From contig CAZLFD010000029.1 of assembly GCA_964558715.1 (NCBI GenBank), forward strand, positions 1 through 18,087: a DNA stretch of 18,087 bases. Direction: 5' to 3'. The DNA comes from JBGSOV01 sp964558715 (lineage in GTDB: Bacteria > Patescibacteriota > Gracilibacteria > CAIRYL01 > GCA-016699755). The notes under the pieces were generated by a model. It was not told where the DNA came from, ran no database searches, and saw only the letters and a list, made by a program, of their open reading frames with translations. Shown one piece after another: positions 13,682-18,087 of this stretch; the first letter of the stretch is position 1, and every line of letters begins with the position of its first letter. Made by a program: the position numbers and the translations under genes.

Positions 13682-15508
13682 ATGCGTATCGCATTGAGCG
13701 CTTTTGCGCTGATCTGCTGTACAATGGTCGGGATTTCCGCTGCTCAGGCAAACGGTGATCGTGGTAGCTCCCACGATACTCCCGAATGCTGGATCGGCAC
13801 TGATCCGGGTACCATTTCGTACGGTGAAGGCACTACCCTCTGGTGGTGGACTCAAAACGCCGGTTACGGCAACTGGTATGACGGTTACGATGAAGACTAC
13901 TATGGCCCAGAAGGCCACGAGTGGATCTACCCGACCGAAACCACCACCTACAAACTCAAAGTCTGGGACGACTACGACAATGAGTACTGGTGTGAAACTA
14001 CTGTTTACGTCGAAGATGGATATTCTTGCGACGACGGCTACTATTGGGATGACTCTTACAACGAGTGTAAGCCCGATAAATACGAGTGTGACACCGGTTA
14101 CTACTGGGACGATTACACCTGGGCTTGCGAACCATACGACAACAAGTGTGACGACGGCTATTCCTGGGATGATCACGCTTGGAAGTGTGTTCCTGAGAAA
14201 CAGGAATGTCACGACGGCTATTACTGGGACAATTACGCTTATGAATGCAAGGAAGAACTCGACAACATCGTCGATATCGCCCTTGCCACCGATGCTCTCA
14301 GTACTCTCGTTGCGGCCCTGACCGCCGCCGATCTGGTTCCATCCGTACAGGAAGCGAATCCGATCACAGTCTTTGCTCCGCTGAACAGCGCTTTCGAGAA
14401 TCTTCCCGATGGCGAATTGGACCGCCTCTTGCTTCCGGAGAACAAAGAAGAACTCGCCGGAATTCTTGGTCTTCATGTCGTCAACGGTAAACTGCCGTCA
14501 TCCAAACTGAAGAACGGCATCACCCTCAAGACTTGGAGCGGTGAACGCGTCAAGATTAAGAAAGATTACCACGGGAACATCACCGTTAACGGTATCGATA
14601 TCGTCACCGCAGACATCTTTGCGAGCAACGGGGTCGTCCACTTGATCGATGAAGTCCTCTTGCCTGGCAAGTACTCTTATAACAAGTGTGACTACGGCTA
14701 CACCTACTACGATGACTACGGCAAGTGTAAGCCCACCAAGTACGAGTGCGATTACGGCTACTACTGGGACGACACCACCTGGGGTTGTAAAAAAGACTAC
14801 GGCCACGGCGGCGGCTACAGCAAGACGCCAGAGTGCTGGATCGGCACCGACCCCAAGTCTGTCAAGTACGGCAAGGGCACGACCCTCTGGTGGTGGACGC
14901 AACACGCTGACCACGGCGAGTGGAAGGGTGGCTACGACGGTGATTACTACGGGCCTGAGGGCCACGTCTGGATCTACCCCGAAAAGACCACCACCTACAA
15001 GCTGAAAGTAACCAACGACTACGGCAAAGAGTACTGGTGTGAGACGACTATCGAAGTCGAGAAGCAGTATTATGGTTACGATTCCTGCGATTCTGGCTAC
15101 TACTGGGACGAAGACGCCTGGGAATGTAAAGCCATCCGCCACTATTGTGACGATGGTTACTACTGGGATAGTGAAGCCTGGAAGTGTAAGTCAGAAGCAA
15201 AGGCTTGTGACTATGGCTACTACTGGGACAACGACGCTTGGGAATGTAAGCGAAGCCAAGAAACCTGTGGCTACGGTTACTACTGGGATGAAAACGCCTG
15301 GGAATGTAAGCAAGAGAAGAAAGAATGTCGCATCGGACGCTCTTGGAGCGATGAAGCTAAGCGTTGCGTACGTAACAAACGTGTACGTTGTGAAGATGGC
15401 GACTACTGGGATAAAAATTCCCGCACTTGTGTGCCAAAAAACGATAACTATTGTGAAGATGGCTACGAGTGGAATGGCTACTACGGCAAGTGTTTTAAGA
15501 ACTACTAA
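13682..15508 (+). CDS. Secreted modular protein: Ig-like, CX12C repeats, fasciclin domain
   Basis: 608 residues from the ATG at 13682, chosen because it gives a clean signal peptide (MRIALSAFALICC through ISAAQA, cleavage near residue 23). An upstream in-frame ATG at 13577 would bury it. Order: Ig-like domain 1 (about 34-112, likely disulphide C36-C104), four CX12C repeats (116-189), a fasciclin/FAS1 domain (about 193-329; NPITVFAPLNSAF, GVVHLIDEVLLP), two repeats (336-369), Ig-like domain 2 (about 383-460, C385-C453), seven repeats (469-604). Thirteen repeats share C-x2-G-Y-Y-W-D-x5-C with a period of almost exactly 20 residues. The Ig-like domains share GTTLWWWTQ, YYGPEGH and TTTYKLKV. The protein is rich in Tyr, Trp, Asp and Cys and has no C-terminal anchor. 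FAS1 and Ig-like folds are commonly adhesive, so surface adhesion is inferred. Its C-ending codons (GAC, GGC, TAC) differ from its neighbours, suggesting high expression or separate origin. Confidence 0.92.
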   Translation: MRIALSAFALICCTMVGISAAQANGDRGSSHDTPECWIGTDPGTISYGEGTTLWWWTQNAGYGNWYDGYDEDYYGPEGHEWIYPTETTTYKLKVWDDYDNEYWCETTVYVEDGYSCDDGYYWDDSYNECKPDKYECDTGYYWDDYTWACEPYDNKCDDGYSWDDHAWKCVPEKQECHDGYYWDNYAYECKEELDNIVDIALATDALSTLVAALTAADLVPSVQEANPITVFAPLNSAFENLPDGELDRLLLPENKEELAGILGLHVVNGKLPSSKLKNGITLKTWSGERVKIKKDYHGNITVNGIDIVTADIFASNGVVHLIDEVLLPGKYSYNKCDYGYTYYDDYGKCKPTKYECDYGYYWDDTTWGCKKDYGHGGGYSKTPECWIGTDPKSVKYGKGTTLWWWTQHADHGEWKGGYDGDYYGPEGHVWIYPEKTTTYKLKVTNDYGKEYWCETTIEVEKQYYGYDSCDSGYYWDEDAWECKAIRHYCDDGYYWDSEAWKCKSEAKACDYGYYWDNDAWECKRSQETCGYGYYWDENAWECKQEKKECRIGRSWSDEAKRCVRNKRVRCEDGDYWDKNSRTCVPKNDNYCEDGYEWNGYYGKCFKNY

Positions 15509-15523
15509 AACACTGCGACCGAA

Positions 15524-15554
15524 GGGGCTCTGGCATTCAGCTGGAGCCCCTTTT
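15524..15554 (+). terminator. Rho-independent terminator of the fasciclin gene
   Basis: GGGGCTCTGGC (15524-15534) and GCTGGAGCCCC (15540-15550) form an 11-pair stem with two G-U pairs and an ATTCA loop, followed by TTTT. It sits 15 nt after the stop codon. Confidence 0.85.
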
Positions 15555-15577
15555 CAAAACAAGAGATCTGAAATGTT

Positions 15578-15605
15578 AGAAGAGGCGAGTATATCGCCTC
15601 TTTTT
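15578..15605 (+). terminator. Second intrinsic terminator, upstream of hisS
   Basis: AGAGGCGA (15581-15588) and TCGCCTCT (15594-15601) form a perfect 8-bp stem around GTATA, extendable by three A-U or G-U pairs, followed directly by TTTT. It is only 23 nt after the first terminator and 106 nt before hisS. It is a back-up terminator or, less likely, part of a hisS attenuator. Confidence 0.75.
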
Positions 15606-15627
15606 GATTTTGATTTCTATCTTATGA

Positions 15628-15645
15628 TTGTGACCGAAATCACAA
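15628..15645. promoter_or_regulatory. CRP/FNR-type palindrome upstream of hisS
   Basis: TTGTGA (15628-15633), CCGAAA, TCACAA (15640-15645): an exact match to the TGTGA-N6-TCACA half-site arrangement bound by E. coli CRP and relatives. It lies between the second terminator and hisS, centred about 74 bp before the ATG. No crp-like gene is in the window. Confidence 0.4.
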
Positions 15646-15651
15646 CGACCC

Positions 15652-15680
15652 TTTTCAAGTGGGAAAAAAACTGGTACGCT
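15652..15680 (+). promoter_or_regulatory. Possible hisS promoter
   Basis: TTTTCA (15652-15657) and TACGCT (15675-15680) are 17 bp apart, and TGG just before TACGCT gives an extended -10. Both hexamers are weak matches. A promoter is expected here because two terminators isolate hisS from the upstream gene. The CRP-like site would be centred near -50. Confidence 0.3.
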
Positions 15681-15710
15681 CGGTCAGCATATTTCTCTTC
15701 TGCTTACCTG

Positions 15711-17024
15711 ATGTCCGACGAAAACACTGATGTTGGTGGTAAATTTCAATCACCGCGTGGGATGCACGATATCCTCCCTGATGATCACGATTACTATACA
15801 GTCGTCAAAAAGGCGGTACGCCATCGCTGCCGTCAAGCGGGTTTTCGCCGTATCACCACACCCGTGCTCGAAGAAGCCGCTCTGTTTGAGCGTGGTTTGG
15901 GCGAAGACACCGATGCTGTTAAGAAAGAGATGTACCGAGTAGAAGCGGGCGATAAAGTTTATGCCCTTAAGCCAGAATCTACCGCCGCTATCTGCCGAGC
16001 GTATTTGCAAAACGGCATGCTTTCGTGGCCGCAGCCGGTACAGCTGTATTGCTTCGAGCCACATTTCCGCCACGACCGTCCGCAAAAAGGGCGCTATCGC
16101 CAGTTTTACCAAACGAGTGTCGAGGTGATCGGCGGACGTGATGCGAGCATGGATGCACAAGGTATCCTCCTCGCGCAAAAAATCCTCGAAGACTTGCTTA
16201 TCGGTGACCGGTTCGAACTGCAGATAAATACTATCGGCACGGCCGAAAACCGCCACAAATACGAAGAAGCCCTCAAAGATTATTTTCTGCCGAAACTGCG
16301 CAATCTTTCTGAAGAATCGCAAAAGCGGGTCGAAACCAATCCCTTGCGGATTTTCGACAGTAAAGACGAAGACGACCAGATTCTCGTAAAACTGGCGCCA
16401 AAATTTGAAGATTTCTTAAGCCCTGATTCCAAAGAATATTATCAGCAAGTCAAAGTCTATCTTGATGCGCTTGGTATCAAATATACCGAGAATCCACGCA
16501 TGGTGCGTGGGCTCGATTACTATTGCGACACGGTCTTCGAATTTATCGACGACGAAGGGCTTACCGTATGCGGCGGCGGCCGCTACGACGGCCTGATCGA
16601 ATTGCTGGGCGGGCCGCCGACGCCTGGTTTTGGTTTTGCTATGGGTATTGAACGTGCTATCAATCATTTGCGTGATGCCGGGGTCGTGCCACCCGAAAAA
16701 GACCAGACCGACATCTACATCGCTTGTCTGGGTGATATCGCTAAAGCCAAAGCGATGAAACTGATCAGCGATCTGCACGACATGGGCCTGCACGTGCGTG
16801 GTGCGTTTGGCAAGGCAAGCATGAAGAATCAGCTCAAAACCGCCGATAAATACGATGCCAAATGGGCACTTATCCTCGGCGAGGTCGAGGTACGCGAGGG
16901 TATTATTATCTTGCGTAACATGCTTGAGGGTACTCAAGAACGCATACCGTTTGAAGGAATCATCGAACGCGTCTCGTGTCTGATCGACCCGACTTGCCGT
17001 GATACTTGGAAAATGGGCGAGTAA
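15711..17024 (+). CDS. hisS: Histidyl-tRNA synthetase
   Basis: 437 residues, the normal bacterial length. It attaches histidine to tRNA-His using ATP, releasing PPi. Start: the reading frame is open far upstream inside the fasciclin gene, but the ATG at 15711 gives the standard HisRS N terminus, with SPRGMHDILPDD at 14-25 close to the start. Class II motifs: motif 2 region CFEPHFRHDRPQKGRYRQFYQ (114-134), then the HisRS-specific RGLDYYCDTVFEF (266-278) and CGGGRYDGL (287-295), and motif 3 GFGFAMGIERA (306-316). The C-terminal anticodon-binding domain begins about 333 (TDIYIACLGDIAKAKAMKL) and includes GKASMKNQLKTADKYDAKWALILGE, written here in parts: GKASMKNQL, then ADKYDAKWALILGE. No T-box is seen. 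An ATP phosphoribosyltransferase regulatory subunit (HisZ) is excluded by the intact synthetase motifs. Confidence 0.97.
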   Translation: MSDENTDVGGKFQSPRGMHDILPDDHDYYTVVKKAVRHRCRQAGFRRITTPVLEEAALFERGLGEDTDAVKKEMYRVEAGDKVYALKPESTAAICRAYLQNGMLSWPQPVQLYCFEPHFRHDRPQKGRYRQFYQTSVEVIGGRDASMDAQGILLAQKILEDLLIGDRFELQINTIGTAENRHKYEEALKDYFLPKLRNLSEESQKRVETNPLRIFDSKDEDDQILVKLAPKFEDFLSPDSKEYYQQVKVYLDALGIKYTENPRMVRGLDYYCDTVFEFIDDEGLTVCGGGRYDGLIELLGGPPTPGFGFAMGIERAINHLRDAGVVPPEKDQTDIYIACLGDIAKAKAMKLISDLHDMGLHVRGAFGKASMKNQLKTADKYDAKWALILGEVEVREGIIILRNMLEGTQERIPFEGIIERVSCLIDPTCRDTWKMGE

Positions 17025-17057
17025 CCCGTTTTTTGTTGACGAGTTCCGCACACACGA

Positions 17058-17076
17058 ATTCTTATACTTTAAGAAT
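17058..17076. promoter_or_regulatory. Promoter/operator region of pdxS
   Basis: TTGACG (17036-17041) and TATACT (17063-17068) are present, but 21 bp apart, longer than the usual 17. TATACT is embedded in a 7-bp inverted repeat, ATTCTTA-TACTT-TAAGAAT (17058-17076), which could be a repressor site over the -10 or a hairpin. This 118-bp gap separates hisS from pdxS. Confidence 0.35.
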
Positions 17077-17142
17077 CCGTCTCTTGCCTTTACTTCAAAA
17101 ATCCGCTGAAATAGTACCACTATCTTTCTTTCGATTCTTGCA

Positions 17143-18021
17143 ATGACCAACAAAGCAACGCCACTGGTAAAATCTGGCCTGGCCCAAATGCTGAAAGGTG
17201 GGGTAATCATGGATGTGGTGAATGCCGAAGAGGCAAAAATCGCCGAAGAGGCTGGCGCAGTAGCGGTGATGGCGCTTGAGCGTGTACCGTCTGATATCCG
17301 CCGCGATGGAGGAGTAGCGCGCGCGAGTGACCCAGCGATGGTGCGCGAAATCAAAAAAACGTGCTCGATTCCGGTGATGGCGAAAGCGCGTATCGGGCAT
17401 TTTGTCGAGGCGCAAGTACTTGAAGCGCTCGATATCGACTACATCGACGAATCTGAAGTGTTGACTCCTGCTGATGAAGCCTTTCATATCGACAAGTGGA
17501 AGTTCAACATCCCGTTCGTTTGCGGAGCGACATGTTTGGCAGAAGCTTTGCGGCGTATTGGTGAGGGCGCGGCGATGATCCGCACTAAGGGTGAAGCCGG
17601 CACAGGTGATATTGTAGAAGCGGTGCGGCACTTCCGCCAGATTTCAGCCGAAATCCGTGCACTGCAAAATGTACCGAGCGAAGAATTGATGACGATCGCC
17701 AAAGAAATGGGAGCACCTATCGACCTGCTTCGCGAAGTCGCCAAGCTCGGCAAACTCCCCGTGGTCAACTTTGCTGCCGGTGGCATCGCTACTCCTGCCG
17801 ACGCGGCCTTAATGATGCAGCTTGGTTGTGATGGCGTGTTCGTCGGCTCGGGTATCTTCAAATCAAGCGACCCAGCTAAACGCGCCCGCGCGATGGTGGA
17901 AGCAACCACAAATTATACCGATGCCGACTTGATCGCTCGTGTGAGCGAAAACCTGGGCGAGTCGATGCAGAGCGAATCTGCGACAGATGTTGAGGTGAAA
18001 CTTGCTGATCGTGGTTGGTGA
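17143..18021 (+). CDS. pdxS: Pyridoxal 5'-phosphate synthase lyase subunit PdxS
   Basis: 292 residues, the usual size of the PdxS/SNZ family. It builds PLP from ribose 5-phosphate, glyceraldehyde 3-phosphate and ammonia, the ammonia coming from the glutaminase PdxT. It is a (beta/alpha)8 barrel forming a dodecamer in known members. Visible key residues: Asp24 in VIMDVVN, Lys81 in VMAKARIGH (forms the sugar imine), and Lys149 in IRTKGEAGTG (second imine site), all at the numbering of the B. subtilis enzyme. RVPSDIRRDGGVARASDP, YIDESEVLTPAD, CGATCLAEALRRI, NFAAGGIATPADAALMMQLG and GVFVGSGIFKSSDP are family hallmarks. pdxT, usually the next gene, would lie beyond the window end. The start ATG fits the alignment, and there is no Shine-Dalgarno. 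Confidence 0.97.
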   Translation: MTNKATPLVKSGLAQMLKGGVIMDVVNAEEAKIAEEAGAVAVMALERVPSDIRRDGGVARASDPAMVREIKKTCSIPVMAKARIGHFVEAQVLEALDIDYIDESEVLTPADEAFHIDKWKFNIPFVCGATCLAEALRRIGEGAAMIRTKGEAGTGDIVEAVRHFRQISAEIRALQNVPSEELMTIAKEMGAPIDLLREVAKLGKLPVVNFAAGGIATPADAALMMQLGCDGVFVGSGIFKSSDPAKRARAMVEATTNYTDADLIARVSENLGESMQSESATDVEVKLADRGW

Positions 18022-18087
18022 GCATCAATTTCAAATGGTCTTGTTGCACAAATAAACATTAATGGCACCTTCCCCCTTTCCCCGCCC

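Noticed and set aside
13673..15142. Long minus-strand ORFs opposite the fasciclin gene (13673-14476 and 14498-15142)
   Set aside because: Val/Gly-rich shadow frames caused by the repetitive TAC/GAC/GGC codons on the plus strand; no family features.
15039..15710. Upstream extension of the hisS reading frame through the fasciclin gene
   Set aside because: The extra 224 codons are a low-complexity Thr-rich shadow frame of the repeat gene and pass through two terminators; HisRS starts at 15711.

Overview
The window is a compact bacterial chromosome segment with short intergenic gaps, genes on both strands, moderate GC, and mostly weak or absent Shine-Dalgarno sequences. TGA works as a stop: the fused transporter/SpeE-like gene, trpCF, ppa and pdxS all end naturally on it, and the Trp-rich proteins use TGG. 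The genetic code is therefore standard, unlike the TGA=Gly code of some Gracilibacteria. The Ig-like and Cys-repeat surface modules, the very large orphan protein and scattered biosynthetic genes resemble what is known from Patescibacteria/CPR lineages such as Peregrinibacteria. That placement is inference; no rRNA or marker set is present to prove it.

Layout, left to right. (1) Positions 1-3220: an extended -10 promoter and a 1031-residue acidic protein of unknown function with a peptidoglycan-binding-like module and an SH3-like module. (2) 3255-5138, minus strand: an AI-2E/PerM-type membrane permease, then a putative HExxH zinc metallopeptidase that converges on the large gene. (3) 5301-6839: a membrane protein fused to a spermidine-synthase-like domain, divergent from the permease. 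(4) 7044-7661: an exported or lipoprotein-like hypothetical with a good promoter. (5) 7662-7995: a long leader holding a strikingly regular 10-bp-phased A/T-tract array, then trpD and a fused trpC-trpF (7996-10429). (6) 10432-10495: a nested inverted repeat, followed by a minus-strand NAD(P)-malic enzyme. (7) 11996-13097: a small hypothetical, family I inorganic pyrophosphatase (ppa) and tRNA-Ala(UGC). (8) 13682-15508: a secreted protein built from two Ig-like domains, a fasciclin domain and thirteen CX12C repeats. (9) Two tandem intrinsic terminators, a CRP-type palindrome, hisS (15711-17024) and pdxS (17143-18021).

Functionally the window mixes housekeeping metabolism with cell-surface genes. 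The metabolic part covers tryptophan synthesis steps 2-4, malate to pyruvate, PPi hydrolysis, histidyl-tRNA charging and PLP synthesis. PPi hydrolysis by Ppa would pull the HisS reaction forward, and PLP from PdxS would serve tryptophan synthase, but trpA/B/E/G and pdxT are not in the window. The most unusual elements are the 10-bp-phased array upstream of trpD, the CX12C-repeat fasciclin protein, the perfect TGTGA-N6-TCACA site upstream of hisS, and active-site substitutions in both tryptophan enzymes.
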